Counted from the first letter of the stretch, positions 1 through 9,182 are shown. The stretch is 64,000 nucleotides of DNA from Bog-756 sp963741055 (GCA_963741055.1 CAVUGU010000005.1:1-64000); one strand, 5' to 3'. Notes: generated by a model not told the origin, from the letters alone. A program made the numbers and translations.

Positions 1-956
1 CCGCCGAAGAGGACCAGTTCGCTCGTCGCCGCGTCGTAGGCGAATGCCGCGCTGCTGCGACCCGGAGGCGACACGGAGCTCGGGACATTGGTCCAGGTCG
101 TCCCGTTGAAGGTATAGGTGTCCGCGAGGGTCGTCGTCGCCGAGATGCCACCGAAGAGGACCAGCTCGCTCGTCGCCGCGTCGTAGTCCATCGCGGCATC
201 GGAGCGGGCCGACGGGGAAGCCGACGGGGAGGCTTGTGTCCACGTCGTTCCGTTGAAGGTCCAGGTTTCGGCGAGCGGGGTCGAGCTGGCGTCGAGCCCG
301 CCGAAGAGCACCACGTTGCCGGTTGCCGTGTCATAGACCATCGAGGCATCGGACCTCGGCGAAGGACTTTGGGCGGGAGTGAGGGTGGTCCAGGTCGTCC
401 CGTTGAAGGCGTAGGTGTCGCCGAGCGGCGTACCGCTCGTGGACACCCCACCGAACAGGACGAGCTCGCCGCTCGCTCCGAGCGCGGGGTCGAAGGCCAT
501 CGAGGCGAAGGCTCGCGGTGACGGGCTCGTCGTCGGGCTGAGCGCGGTCCAGGTCGTGCCGTTGTAGGCCCAGGTGTCGGCGAGCGCCGAGCTATCGGAC
601 GAACTGGTGAGACCGCCGAAGAGCACGATCTCGCCGAGGGCGGGGTCGTAGGCCATGGCGTAGTCGCTTCGGGCGCTCGGGCTGGCGGCGGGAGTGGCCT
701 GGCTCCACGTCGTTCCGTTTCCGGTCCAGGTGTCCGCGAGCACCGTGGTGGCGTCAGAGGCCAGACCGCCGAAGAGGACCACCTTTCCGAGCCCGGGGTC
801 GTAGACCATCGAGGCGTCGCTGCGTGCGGCGGGATTGAGCGGCGACCACATGGGTACAGAGCTTGCGGCCCGCGCCGGGGTCACGCTCACCACCAGGGTT
901 GCCAACACCGCACACACCGCCACCACAATCGGCGCGGTCCGCCTCATCCACCTCAT
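1..956 (-). CDS. Secreted Kelch-type repeat protein, partial (C-terminus off the left edge)
   Basis: Read from ATG 956 (alternative ATG 947) leftward with no stop before the edge. The N-terminus is a signal peptide: Arg-rich start, hydrophobic stretch VVAVCAVLATLVV, then an AxA-type site near residue 30. After it come at least six repeats of about 50 residues. Each has a PSxRSDASMVYD-like strand, a VLFGG strand and a DTWxxNGTTW strand, the Kelch/galactose-oxidase propeller pattern. Such proteins are extracellular and bind ligands or surfaces; no catalytic residues are visible. The repeats are close to each other in sequence, suggesting recent internal duplication. The partner or substrate cannot be told. 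Confidence 0.85.
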   Translation of the reverse strand, partial: MRWMRRTAPIVVAVCAVLATLVVSVTPARAASSVPMWSPLNPAARSDASMVYDPGLGKVVLFGGLASDATTVLADTWTGNGTTWSQATPAASPSARSDYAMAYDPALGEIVLFGGLTSSSDSSALADTWAYNGTTWTALSPTTSPSPRAFASMAFDPALGASGELVLFGGVSTSGTPLGDTYAFNGTTWTTLTPAQSPSPRSDASMVYDTATGNVVLFGGLDASSTPLAETWTFNGTTWTQASPSASPSARSDAAMDYDAATSELVLFGGISATTTLADTYTFNGTTWTNVPSSVSPPGRSSAAFAYDAATSELVLFG

Positions 957-1316
957 GTCGACCCGCACTTGCCTGTCTGCCCCCCCAAAGGACCTGCGTC
1001 GCCCGACGAGCCTGCGCCAGCGGGGAAGAAGCATGTCACGAATGGTGTGGTGCCGTCACGGCGGCGAGCCGGAAAGTCGCCGGTCACCCGTGCGAAAGCC
1101 ACTCCACGCGTCCACGGAAATGCACCGGGTAGCGTTGTGCCGGCGGATCGGCGGTCGGGCGCGCAGACGCCCGCCGTAACCTGGATCCCGATCAGAGCCG
1201 TGGCGCAGGAGACACATGTGACGGTGGGCGGCAACTTCGACGGCGTACAACGGAGCGACCGATGTGCTCCGTCGCCCGATGGGTGCGGCCCTGACTCCCC
1301 CGTGACGTCCTAACCG
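957..1316. other. Gene-free stretch between divergent genes
   Basis: No convincing reading frame on either strand. It lies between the divergently read Kelch protein gene and the DMT transporter gene, so both promoters should be here. I cannot point to a clear -35/-10 pair. Confidence 0.5.
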
Positions 1317-2324
1317 ATGGTCTACGTCCTTTCCCTCCTGTCGGCGCTGTCCAACGCGCTGGCCAGCATCCTCCAGCGCATGGGAGTAGAGAACGCGCCC
1401 GAGGACTCGACACTCAAGCTCAGCCTTCTCACCCACGCGCTCCGTCGGGGGGTCTGGCTGCTCGGGTTCGCATTCATCATTGCCACGTTCCTCATGCAGG
1501 CCGTCGCCCTCCACCTCGGGGACCTGAGCCAGGTCCAGCCGATCCTCACCCTCGAGCTCCCGTTCCTCGTACTGCTGCTCGCAACGTGGTTCCGGTTCGG
1601 CATCGGTGCGCGTGAATGGATCGGCTGTCTCGCAGCCGCAGGAGGGCTCGCCGGGTTCCTGGCGTTCGCGCAGCCCGGCGGCGGCAACTCGATCCCGTCG
1701 AATTTCGACTGGATCATCGCTGGTTCGGTGTGCGCAGGCGCGATCACCGTCACGGTTCTCCTTGCGCTTCGTGGCCCTCGATGGTGGCGGGCGGCGATGT
1801 TCGGTGCCGCCGGCGCGATCGGGTTCGCCTTCACTGCCTCACTGATCAAACGGGTCGGCGACTTCGTCGCGGCGGACTGGACACAGATGTTCGTGCACTG
1901 GCAGACCTACGCTCTTGCCCTCTTCGGTGTCGGTTCGCTCTTCCTTGCGCAGAATGCGTTTCACGCCGGACCGATTGCGGCCTCGCAGACCGCGCTCGTC
2001 CTGGTCGATCCGCTGGCAAGCATCGCCTTCGGCATCGGTCTCTACGACGACAACCTTCGCACCGCGGGGATCTACGGGCCCCTCGAGGCACTGTCCCTGT
2101 TGGTGATGTTCGTCGGTGCCGCCTCTCTCGCCCACTCCCGGCTGATCTCGGGCATGAAGGGTGACGACGAGCGGTTCTCGGAGATGCTCTCGCTCCGATC
2201 GCGATCGAGGCGACTGGTCGAGGCGGTCCAGGACCAGGTGACCCCCGAGCAGCTGGACCAGCTCGCGCCCGAGGTCGTCGAGCAGCTCCCCCGCGAGGCA
2301 ATTGAGCACATCCGCTCGGAGTGA
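1317..2324 (+). CDS. DMT (EamA-like) family integral membrane transporter
   Basis: 335 residues with about nine hydrophobic segments from residue 1 to 275, followed by a charged cytoplasmic tail of about 60 residues that ends in helices rich in Glu and Arg. The first helix and the LSQVQPILTLELPF segment resemble the drug/metabolite transporter superfamily, including the NIPA-like branch. The substrate is unknown. The ATG at 1317 has no strong ribosome-binding site. The stop overlaps a GTG of the next gene (GTGA at 2321-2324), so the two are probably co-transcribed. The neighbours suggest a role in cell-surface glycan metabolism, but that is inference from position. Confidence 0.8.
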   Translation: MVYVLSLLSALSNALASILQRMGVENAPEDSTLKLSLLTHALRRGVWLLGFAFIIATFLMQAVALHLGDLSQVQPILTLELPFLVLLLATWFRFGIGAREWIGCLAAAGGLAGFLAFAQPGGGNSIPSNFDWIIAGSVCAGAITVTVLLALRGPRWWRAAMFGAAGAIGFAFTASLIKRVGDFVAADWTQMFVHWQTYALALFGVGSLFLAQNAFHAGPIAASQTALVLVDPLASIAFGIGLYDDNLRTAGIYGPLEALSLLVMFVGAASLAHSRLISGMKGDDERFSEMLSLRSRSRRLVEAVQDQVTPEQLDQLAPEVVEQLPREAIEHIRSE

Positions 2325-2455
2325 CACCGGGCCGGGACACCGGCGGCCGGGCCCGGATCCACCAGATCGTGAGACCGGTGGCGACGACGCGTCGGACGAC
2401 CCTCGATAGTGTGCCCGCCACGCAATCCGATCCGAGGAAAGGCCAGGCTGGATCC

Positions 2456-3544
2456 GTGGAGGTCCTCGCCCACTATCTACCCCAGTTCCATCCGATCCCC
2501 GAAAACGACGAGTGGTGGGGAACCGGCTTCACAGAGTGGACCAACGTCACGAAGGCCCGTCCCTTCTTCCGCGGACATGTCCAGCCGCATCTCCCCTCGG
2601 ACCTCGGTTTCTACGATTTGCGAGTTCCCGAAGTACGCGAGGCCCAGGCCGACCTTGCGCGGACCCACCGGGTAACGGGCTTCTGCTACTGGCACTACTG
2701 GTTCGCGGGGCGTCTGCTCCTCCAACGGCCCTTCGAAGAAGTCCTAGCCAGCCGGCGTCCCGACTTCCCGTTCTGCATCTCCTGGGCCAACCAGTCGTGG
2801 TCGGGGATCTGGCACGGGGCGCCGAACCAGATCCTGATGGAGCAGACCTATCCGGGACCCGAAGACGACCAGGCCCACTTCGACTACCTGCTCCGCGCCT
2901 TCGAAGACGACCGGTACATCACCGTCGGCGGCCGCCCGTTGCTGTTCATCTACAAGCCTGGCGATCTCCCACACCCTGCTCGGTTCGTCGAAGAGTGGAA
3001 CACGATGGCCGAGAAGGCGGGCTTCGAAGGCCTCTACCTGGTGGCCTCACTCGGCGAATCCCCTTACCTGACTCACCACGAGGACGGGTTCGACGCGGCC
3101 GTCTACTACCAGTTCCCCTTCGCCATCACCTTCGCCCGCCGGCGTCGCGATGAGTTGATGTCGTGGGGTGTGGTCAAGGGGCCGCGCCGATACGCCTACC
3201 CCGACCAGTTCCTCGAGCTTCCCTCGGATCTCGCCGGTCCGGTCTTCCCCTGCGTCTATCCGAACTGGGACAACACGCCGCGGTCGGGGCGGAGGGGGCT
3301 GGTCGCCACCGATCCGACTCCCGAGCGTTTCGGCAACCACGTGCGTCGAGCCCTCGAGGTCGCGGGATCGAACCCGCCAGGCGAGGAGATCCTGATGATC
3401 AAGTCGTGGAACGAGTGGGCCGAGGGCAACTACCTCGAGCCCGACTCCGAGACCGGCCAGGCGCGCCTCCAGATGCTCGCGCGAGAGGTGGCGCGATACG
3501 AACGCGCCAAGGCCACCGGAGACGCCGCGCCGACCACTCGTTGA
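2456..3544 (+). CDS. WbsX-like (GH99-like) glycan enzyme
   Basis: The hallmark N-terminal block YLPQFHPIPENDEWWGTGF is followed by TEWTNVTKARP, YWHYWF, WANQSW, and near the end IKSWNEWAEGNYLEPD. These are typical of the WbsX family (glycoside hydrolase 99-like fold), found in O-antigen and cell-wall polysaccharide clusters. The frame is open back to GTG 2321, which overlaps the transporter stop, but the conserved domain begins directly after GTG 2456. The weak GAGGAAAGG at 2434-2442 lies a little far upstream. The start is therefore uncertain (2321, 2411 or 2456). Its reaction is not established; processing or transfer of surface glycan is a family-based inference. Confidence 0.85.
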   Translation: MEVLAHYLPQFHPIPENDEWWGTGFTEWTNVTKARPFFRGHVQPHLPSDLGFYDLRVPEVREAQADLARTHRVTGFCYWHYWFAGRLLLQRPFEEVLASRRPDFPFCISWANQSWSGIWHGAPNQILMEQTYPGPEDDQAHFDYLLRAFEDDRYITVGGRPLLFIYKPGDLPHPARFVEEWNTMAEKAGFEGLYLVASLGESPYLTHHEDGFDAAVYYQFPFAITFARRRRDELMSWGVVKGPRRYAYPDQFLELPSDLAGPVFPCVYPNWDNTPRSGRRGLVATDPTPERFGNHVRRALEVAGSNPPGEEILMIKSWNEWAEGNYLEPDSETGQARLQMLAREVARYERAKATGDAAPTTR

Positions 3545-3569
3545 GGAGCCTTCCTACGATTTGGTGGCC

Positions 3570-3950
3570 TCATGCCGCGTATCTCGAGGCAAGTTGACGT
3601 GAGATGCTCCAGGCGCGACCGAGCTCTCCGATCGACACCCCCTGGTCGAGGGCGACCGCGAAGATCTTCAGTCGAGCCTTGTGACGGCAGCGGTTCACTT
3701 CGCTAAGCGCGTCCTGGATGGTCTGGCGCGATTGCGCTGAAGGAGTGGCAAGGATGACCGAGGCCACATCGTTTCCCGGCTCGACCTTCTGCAACGCGCG
3801 CCGGATCATCTGCTCTGCTCTTCGCAACTCCTCGCGAGCTGAGGCCAGGGCCGTGATGAGCTCCTCGGCGCTCCGTACGGCCTCGCGCTCGAGTCGGTTC
3901 ACGGCTCCATCATCGCGAAGTCGATCCTCGCTGTCCGTGATCGTCCCCAA
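3570..3950 (-). CDS. Small helical protein with C-terminal HTH-like segment
   Basis: 126 residues from a TTG at 3950; GTG 3902 is an alternative start. The protein is predicted mostly helical: a charged, coiled-coil-like middle (residues 20-60) and a C-terminal segment GVSIGELGRAWSISRQLASRY that reads like a helix-turn-helix with a recognition helix. It could bind DNA. Codon choice is consistent with a real gene, and the plus-strand frame here is less protein-like. It lies between the WbsX-like and GH18 genes, convergent with the first. Confidence 0.6.
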   Translation of the reverse strand: MGTITDSEDRLRDDGAVNRLEREAVRSAEELITALASAREELRRAEQMIRRALQKVEPGNDVASVILATPSAQSRQTIQDALSEVNRCRHKARLKIFAVALDQGVSIGELGRAWSISRQLASRYAA

Positions 3951-4069
3951 CCCGTCTTGCGGCAGCCGGTCCGGTACCTTCGGGTCGTGCCGTCTCCGCG
4001 TCGTCGGGGACCGGCTGGATAGGCTGAGCGCCGCGACAGCCCGGTGGTCTCGGGCCGGAGGGACCGACG

Positions 4070-5176
4070 ATGATCACGCACCTCGGGGAACGATCTTCCG
4101 CCAGGCGACCACGGCAATCCCTCGCGGCTCGGGTCCGGACGTCCATGGTCGCCCTTTTTGGCTCGCTCCTCCTCGCGGGACTCTTCGGCGGCAGTTCGCC
4201 GGCCGCCTCGGGGACACCACTCCCCGCGACGGTCGAAGCATGGATCTACCCCGCGAGTCTCGGCCAACCCGCGTGCGACGTCCCGGCCGAGCTCGCGGCA
4301 CTCTCCTCCGATCCGATCGCACTGCTCAAACCCGAGTACCTGAACGTGAGCGGTGGTGGCAAGATCCGCACCGAAACCGCGGCCCAACTGCCCTGCAATG
4401 GGTACAGTCCGGCCAATCTCGCGGAGGTCCGCTCCGCCGCGAGCCGCGTCTACGTGACGGTCTCGTCGGGTTCGCGCCCGACGAGGTCACTCCTCGCCAG
4501 TCCCGCCAAAGAAGCCGCGGCCCTCTCGAACATCGAGTCCTTCGTCGCCTCGAACCAGTTGGATGGTGTCGATCTCGACTTCGAACCGAACACTTGGACG
4601 TCGACCATGTGGTCCGCGTACACGGGTTTCGTTCGGGACCTGGTCAACGCACTCACCCCGGCAGGGCGGGCAGTCGAGGTCGACCTCGAACCTTTCACGA
4701 CGACTCCCTTCGACGCACAGCACTACGCAGACGTGGCCTCGGCCGGAGCGCATCTGGTGGTGATGACCTACGACCACGAGTTCGACCTGCCGTGCGCCCC
4801 GATCAGCCCTTATGCCTGGCTCGAACAGGTGCTCACCTATGCGCAGAGCCAAGTGGCGGCATCCGATCTCACCATCGGACTCCCCGCTTACGGTTACACG
4901 ACGCCGAACTGCAAGAGGGTCACGCACGTCACCTCGAACGTCGCCTACGTCACCATGCGGAACCTCCCGGGCTTTCCGACCACCCCCTCGGCCGTCGAGA
5001 GCCTCCGTGACCCGAGTTCGGGAGAGATCCGATGGGAGGCGGGAGGTGAGTTCCACGACTACGTCGATGCCACGGCGCTCAACGCCAAGCTGCAGACAGT
5101 GGAGAACATGGGCGTGACCGACATCTCGGTGTGGAGCCTCGGCGGCGAGCCCTGGTTCACCGGGAATCCGGGTTGA
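4070..5176 (+). CDS. Secreted glycosyl hydrolase family 18 protein
   Basis: 368 residues. The ATG has a GGAGGG ribosome-binding site at 4056-4061. The basic N-terminus and hydrophobic segment around residues 26-45, ending near SSPAASG, form a signal peptide or anchor. The GH18 catalytic motif is seen as DGVDLDFE around residues 165-172; the final Glu is the family acid/base. Further GH18 marks are VVMTYDHEFD and, near the C-terminus, ISVWSLGGEPWF. The family cleaves chitin- or peptidoglycan-type GlcNAc chains outside the membrane. The actual substrate is unknown. The uppP gene follows 36 bases later on the same strand. Confidence 0.88.
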   Translation: MITHLGERSSARRPRQSLAARVRTSMVALFGSLLLAGLFGGSSPAASGTPLPATVEAWIYPASLGQPACDVPAELAALSSDPIALLKPEYLNVSGGGKIRTETAAQLPCNGYSPANLAEVRSAASRVYVTVSSGSRPTRSLLASPAKEAAALSNIESFVASNQLDGVDLDFEPNTWTSTMWSAYTGFVRDLVNALTPAGRAVEVDLEPFTTTPFDAQHYADVASAGAHLVVMTYDHEFDLPCAPISPYAWLEQVLTYAQSQVAASDLTIGLPAYGYTTPNCKRVTHVTSNVAYVTMRNLPGFPTTPSAVESLRDPSSGEIRWEAGGEFHDYVDATALNAKLQTVENMGVTDISVWSLGGEPWFTGNPG

Positions 5177-5212
5177 GCCGGCCAGAAGACCGACCCGAGA
5201 GGCTGCAGCGGC

Positions 5213-6088
5213 GTGTCCTACTTCCAGGCCATCGTGATCGGAATCCTCCAAGGGGTCACTGAGCTCTTCCCGGTCTCGAGTCTCGGTCACAGCGTCCTGA
5301 TTCCGGGGTTGATCGGCTGGAACAATCTGGTGAGCGATGAATCGGCAAAGGAATCGCTCTATCTCGCCTTCATCGTCGGACTGCACGTGGCGACCGCGGG
5401 CGCTCTGCTGGTCTTCTTCTGGCGCGACTGGATCCGGATCATCGCCGGGTTCTTCCGGACCCTCCGGACTCGTCGGATCGAGACGCCCGACGAACGGATG
5501 GCATGGCTGCTCGGCCTCGCGACCATTCCGGTCGGCGTGACCGGCCTCCTGTTCGAGCACACCTTTCGGACCATCTTCGCCAAGCCGGAGGCGGCAGCCT
5601 TCTTCTTGATGATCAACGGGCTCATCCTGAGTGGTGCCGAGTTGCTGCGACGGCGCCGGACCGGGCGAGACTCGGCCCATCCGTTCGCAACCGCACCGGC
5701 GACCCAGAAACTCGCGACCCTCTCGCTGCCGTCGGGGGTCGCGATCGGGGCCACGCAGATCCTCGCCTTGTTCGCGGGCATCAGTCGCTCCGGAGTGACC
5801 ATGGCTGCAGGATTGCTCAGGGGTCTCGATCACGAGGAGGCCGCCCGGTTCTCGTTCCTTCTTGCGACACCGGTGATCCTCGCGGCCGGAGTGCTCAAGA
5901 TCCCCGACCTGTTCGGTCCGCTGGGCAACGGAGTGCGGGGGCAGATCCTCGCCGGAAGCGCAGCGGCGGCCGTGTCGGCGTACCTCTCGGTCCGGTTCCT
6001 CCTGCGCTGGTTCGAGACCCGCACTCTCTGGCCGTTCGCGATCTACTGCCTGCTCTTCGGCGGTGCGTGCGCGGCCTACTTCTCGTGA
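5213..6088 (+). CDS. uppP: Undecaprenyl-diphosphatase UppP (BacA)
   Basis: 291 residues with about eight membrane segments. It dephosphorylates undecaprenyl pyrophosphate so that the lipid carrier of peptidoglycan and glycan synthesis can be reused. Family signatures are present: QGVTELFPVSSLGH at the N-terminus (catalytic Glu and the Ser/His pair) and FAGISRSGVTMAAG in the middle (the P-loop-like G-SRSG-T motif). Length is normal. The start is GTG 5213, with GAGAGG about 11 bases upstream. Overproduction of this family gives bacitracin resistance in other bacteria. Confidence 0.95.
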   Translation: MSYFQAIVIGILQGVTELFPVSSLGHSVLIPGLIGWNNLVSDESAKESLYLAFIVGLHVATAGALLVFFWRDWIRIIAGFFRTLRTRRIETPDERMAWLLGLATIPVGVTGLLFEHTFRTIFAKPEAAAFFLMINGLILSGAELLRRRRTGRDSAHPFATAPATQKLATLSLPSGVAIGATQILALFAGISRSGVTMAAGLLRGLDHEEAARFSFLLATPVILAAGVLKIPDLFGPLGNGVRGQILAGSAAAAVSAYLSVRFLLRWFETRTLWPFAIYCLLFGGACAAYFS

Positions 6089-6159
6089 GATTGTGTCGCC
6101 AGGGATGAGAGGGTCTCTCGGGCCGGTGGTGCGGGCCCGGGTCGGCGACCAGCGTGAGC

Positions 6160-6627
6160 TCAGCCGCCACCAGCTGCTTTGATCGCCGCGAGCGTCTCCT
6201 CGATGCCCTTCTTCGCCGCGTCGCTGCGAAACCCGATCTCCTTTGGCGCACCATCACCGAAGACCTCTTCGAAGAACGCGGATCCTTCGGGTGGCAGCTC
6301 CCAGGTCTCGGTGAGCTCGGTCCCGTCGTCCGACACGGCGAACGTGTAGCACCAACTTGCCCGGGTCGGCGGTTCGGCGACCACCCAGGCGAATTCCCTA
6401 CCGCGGTCGGCGACCACCACCTCGCAGCGCGTCTCCCAGCTCTGCTCCGGGCGCTCGTTCCGGCCGGTGAACTTGGCACCGACCCGCGGCCCATCGCCTT
6501 CGTCCCACCAACAGGCCTTGCAGACCGGGCTCCACTCACCCATGCGGGTCACGTCGGACACCAAGTCGTAGACCTCGTGGGGAGAACGATCGACCGCGAT
6601 CGAACGGGAATGTCGAAGAGGTTCCAT
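6160..6627 (-). CDS. SRPBCC (polyketide cyclase/START-like) family protein
   Basis: 155 residues from ATG 6627. The fold begins with HSRSIAVDRSPHEVYDLVSD and continues through MGEWSPVC to a C-terminal amphipathic helix (KKGIEETLAAIKAAG), as in Bet v1-like proteins that bind hydrophobic ligands. No catalytic residue can be assigned. The open frame runs back to 6753, but the upstream part is not protein-like. No clear ribosome-binding site is seen, so the mRNA may be leaderless. Confidence 0.8.
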   Translation of the reverse strand: MEPLRHSRSIAVDRSPHEVYDLVSDVTRMGEWSPVCKACWWDEGDGPRVGAKFTGRNERPEQSWETRCEVVVADRGREFAWVVAEPPTRASWCYTFAVSDDGTELTETWELPPEGSAFFEEVFGDGAPKEIGFRSDAAKKGIEETLAAIKAAGGG

Positions 6628-6722
6628 GCGGTCAGTATGACCGAGGGATCCGAAGGCGTCCGAGTCAGAGCTCACTCGCGCCCGTCGAGTCGGCGGGAGG
6701 TCGTGACGACGGGCCCGCGCTG

Positions 6723-6760
6723 GTGTGCGGTACCCCGCAGAGAGCAGGGGCACCGCACAC
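6723..6760 (-). terminator. Strong hairpin downstream of the Hcp-like gene
   Basis: GTGTGCGGT at 6723-6731 pairs perfectly with ACCGCACAC at 6752-6760. After one mismatch, CCCC at 6733-6736 pairs with GGGG at 6747-6750, closing a ten-base loop. It sits just past the stop of the minus-strand Hcp-like gene, where a terminator is expected. There is no long U tract, so it may be an actinobacterial-type terminator or an mRNA stabiliser. Confidence 0.55.
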
Positions 6761-6788
6761 CGTCCGTGCTCCGACGAGCGTCAGGGCG

Positions 6789-7613
6789 CTAGCAGGACTG
6801 CTGGCTGTCGAAGTTGAAGCAGGTCTGGATCGGCGAGACGAACGACCCGTCCGAATTCTGTTGCGAGTAGCTGATACTCATCTGGCCGTACTGAAAAGTG
6901 ACCCCTTCCTGAGGATGCTCGCTGCCGTTGCTGCCCCCCCACTGGACCTCGGTCACAAACGCGGTGGAGAAGGTGTAAGTGAGGAAGTCCTGGGACGCCC
7001 CGCCTTTTCTCATAGTCAGGGTGACAGTTGGGTAGTGCTCACCCGTTACTGACGCGAGCGTCAGCGCGGGCGAGGACTTGTCGACGTTCTTGACGATCGA
7101 GAACTGCAAACCGCTGGACCCCTGACCCGTCGCGGAGTGGTTTCCTGCGCATGACGCGCCGCCACCCGACCCACCGACTCCGAGCGAGAACGACGACACG
7201 TCGATCTGATTGATGTGATTCGCGTCGGTCGACTCACCTTGGGCACCGGGGATGTTCAGCCACATTTGCACGCCCGAGGACGACGATGTGGGCGGTGGTG
7301 GAGGCGGCTGCGGACAGGGGTTGGCGAATAGCGATTGAGCGGGCACGTCGACCACGCTCGCCTGACCGACCGGTCCCTGAGAGCCGGTTGGACCTGGGGA
7401 ACCCTGGGAGTTCCACGAGATCTGGCTCGCACTTCCAGGGCACGTCGGTGCCGTCACACCCACGTCGATCAGCTTTCCCGATCGGAGGCATCCGTAGTAG
7501 GTGGTGGCTCCGGTACTTGCACCAGCGGTGAACACCGTCGTAGCCCCGACCGCGACAACCGCTGTGGCTACCACCGCGATGACCAGCAGCGCCGCCTGCT
7601 TCCTGATTCTCAT
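6789..7613 (-). CDS. Secreted protein with collagen-like linker and Hcp-like (type VI tube) domain
   Basis: 274 residues. Residues 1-30 form a signal peptide (MRIRKQAALLVIAVVATAVV...). A short Cys-containing region follows, then a collagen-like GSPGPTGSQGPVGQ near residue 75 and a Pro run near residue 103. The rest resembles the Hcp family of type VI secretion tube proteins: a strand with SSFSLGV, then FSIVKNVDKSSPALTLASV, an ATLTxRK-like VTLTMRKGG, SQDFLTYTF, and a last strand with FQYGQMSISYSQ. No other type VI genes are nearby and the protein has a Sec signal. It is therefore probably an extracellular or spore/cell-surface Hcp-fold protein rather than a secretion tube. Confidence 0.75.
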   Translation of the reverse strand: MRIRKQAALLVIAVVATAVVAVGATTVFTAGASTGATTYYGCLRSGKLIDVGVTAPTCPGSASQISWNSQGSPGPTGSQGPVGQASVVDVPAQSLFANPCPQPPPPPPTSSSSGVQMWLNIPGAQGESTDANHINQIDVSSFSLGVGGSGGGASCAGNHSATGQGSSGLQFSIVKNVDKSSPALTLASVTGEHYPTVTLTMRKGGASQDFLTYTFSTAFVTEVQWGGSNGSEHPQEGVTFQYGQMSISYSQQNSDGSFVSPIQTCFNFDSQQSC

Positions 7614-7927
7614 AGGTTTGCTCCTTTTCCGGTCGGTCAGCGACCCGGAGCAGGCAGCCCCGGCGTCGCAGACAATCGACTAGGTCATTGTCGGCGGGCT
7701 GGTGGCTCAAATCAACGAATCACCCGGTGACGACCGCCGAAATGGCATGGCGTGCTACGAGAACCCAGACGATCCGCTCGACTCTCGATCCGGCGCCGGG
7801 CCATCGGCAGTGGCACTCGCGCCCAGTACTGCACTCCGAATCGGGACCGGACCCTTCGATCCTTCCGGTGACCCCGTGGGGTCATACCTCGGATCTGTTC
7901 ACCGGTGCGCTCGGTGTCGACCCTCGA
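7614..7927. other. Gene-free stretch upstream of the Hcp-like gene
   Basis: No supported frame. The part next to 7613 should hold the promoter and leader of the minus-strand Hcp-like gene. Bases just downstream of the small membrane gene at 7930-7945 still encode its out-of-frame tail. Confidence 0.4.
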
Positions 7928-8122
7928 TCAAATAGGCGACCGCCCCCCGAAATACGGGAGGACGATGATGCACAGCGTGAAAGAGGCCCTGGTCGGTCCG
8001 CCGATATCGCCTCTCCGGAAGATGTCGGTCACCGCAAGGACGACGAGCCCGATCCACAGAACGAAGAGGAAGAAGAACAACAAGGTGAGAGAGATGGAGA
8101 GGAGTGGATAGTCGGCGCTCAT
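7928..8122 (-). pseudogene. Small PLD-N-like membrane protein, frameshifted near its end
   Basis: 64 residues with two membrane helices around LTLLFFFLFVLWIGLVVLAV and ASFTLCIIVLPYFG. The order helix, xDIFRR, short loop, helix with IVLPYFG is that of the short phospholipase D-nuclease N-terminal (PLDc_N) membrane proteins. Family members continue with a G-x-L-x-YLI end. Here that end (AVAYLIEGRHRAHR) is encoded one frame away. One extra G in the six-G run (forward C run at 7943-7948) would restore it. This is therefore a one-base loss or a sequencing error. Confidence 0.6.
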
Positions 8123-8280
8123 TCCCTGGTCTCAGGTTCGTCTCGTCCATGCGGAATCTACAGGGCAGTTGCCCAATCGGGGGCGAACCGAACTGGCTCG
8201 TGACTCAGCCGCCAGGTGCGGAATGCTGCTCGACAGCCCGATCGGTGCCTCGTTGCCGCTCGTTCCAGATCCGTCCCAAC

Positions 8281-8676
8281 ACGGCACCCAGATGAAAGCA
8301 CCTGGAAGGCGAGGTAGGCGATCAAACCGATGAGCTACAACAACCGGTCCGCAAGCCGTCGCCCCGACCTCTTTGCCGGCGGTTGGTCATAGACACGTTG
8401 GTACCAGCCTTGCAACGTGGATGCGATTCCGATCGCACCGAGGAGGATTAGGACACCTCCGAAGCTGCTGCGACCCGTGACCGCGTGGTTGGCTGTAGAG
8501 ATCAGCGCATTCACGTCGTTGGCAGCGTCTTGATAGAGGCCCATCCGTATGACGATCGTCTTGCGCAAGTCATGCCCGGTACCAGCAGAAACAACGATCA
8601 GGAAAGGAAAGAGGCACAGCATACCGAGGGCCGCGAATTGCATGGAGCTGTCCATGAAGTCAAAGGCGTTGAGGCG
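8281..8676 (-). pseudogene. YihY/BrkB family membrane protein fragment, interrupted
   Basis: The minus strand from about 8673 encodes RLNAFDFMDSSMQFAALGML, then LCLFPFLIVVSA, a long loop, GGVLILLGAIGIAS and QGWYQRVYDQPP. This matches the middle of YihY/BrkB membrane proteins (usually about 300 residues). A TAG at 8335-8337 interrupts the frame exactly where homologs have an aromatic residue; the same frame then continues with LIGLIAYLAFQVL, another membrane helix, before similarity fades. The normal N-terminus is also absent. Together these point to a decayed gene. Confidence 0.6.
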
Positions 8677-8805
8677 CGAACAGGTGGACCCTGCCGTTCC
8701 ACTCTTGACCCGCTGAGGCGAGCTGCGACTGACGTTCGAGCAACCCCTGCGGCTGCCGCCTCGCGGCGCCCATCCCACTGGTCCCTTGCTCGGGTCCGGG
8801 ACCAA

Positions 8806-9182
8806 GGTCTAGGTCGCTGCCAGGAGACTGACTCGCAGTTCCCCATCGTCCCTCATCGTCGTAGCCCCTCCATTGTGAGCGAGCTCCGCCTCAGGGCTGA
8901 GCTTTGTGTCCCCTCTACGGATCGGAAGGCCCTGCGACAGCCCAGTCGGCGAGAGCGCGTCTCCGCGTGCATCACTTGAACCTCTTGCTCCCGTGGAGAC
9001 ACCACAGATGGCGCCGCACGACTCCGACACCCGTCTCACGCTTCACCAAGGGGCGACGGACCTCCTCCGGGCAAGAGGGCTCTCAGCTCCGTTCGACACC
9101 CCACAGTCGCCAAGCGACTGTCAGCCCCTTCTAACCCGTCAGTCAGCGAGCCCCGGAACCTGCGCAGGCTGACTGTATTCGG
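8806..9182. other. Gene-free stretch
   Basis: No protein-like frame on either strand and no clear RNA structure. It separates the decayed YihY fragment from the 3' end of the minus-strand peroxiredoxin-like gene. Confidence 0.4.

Noticed and set aside
6789..7613. Part of a type VI secretion system
   Set aside because: Sec signal peptide, collagen-like linker and no other type VI genes; only the fold resembles Hcp.
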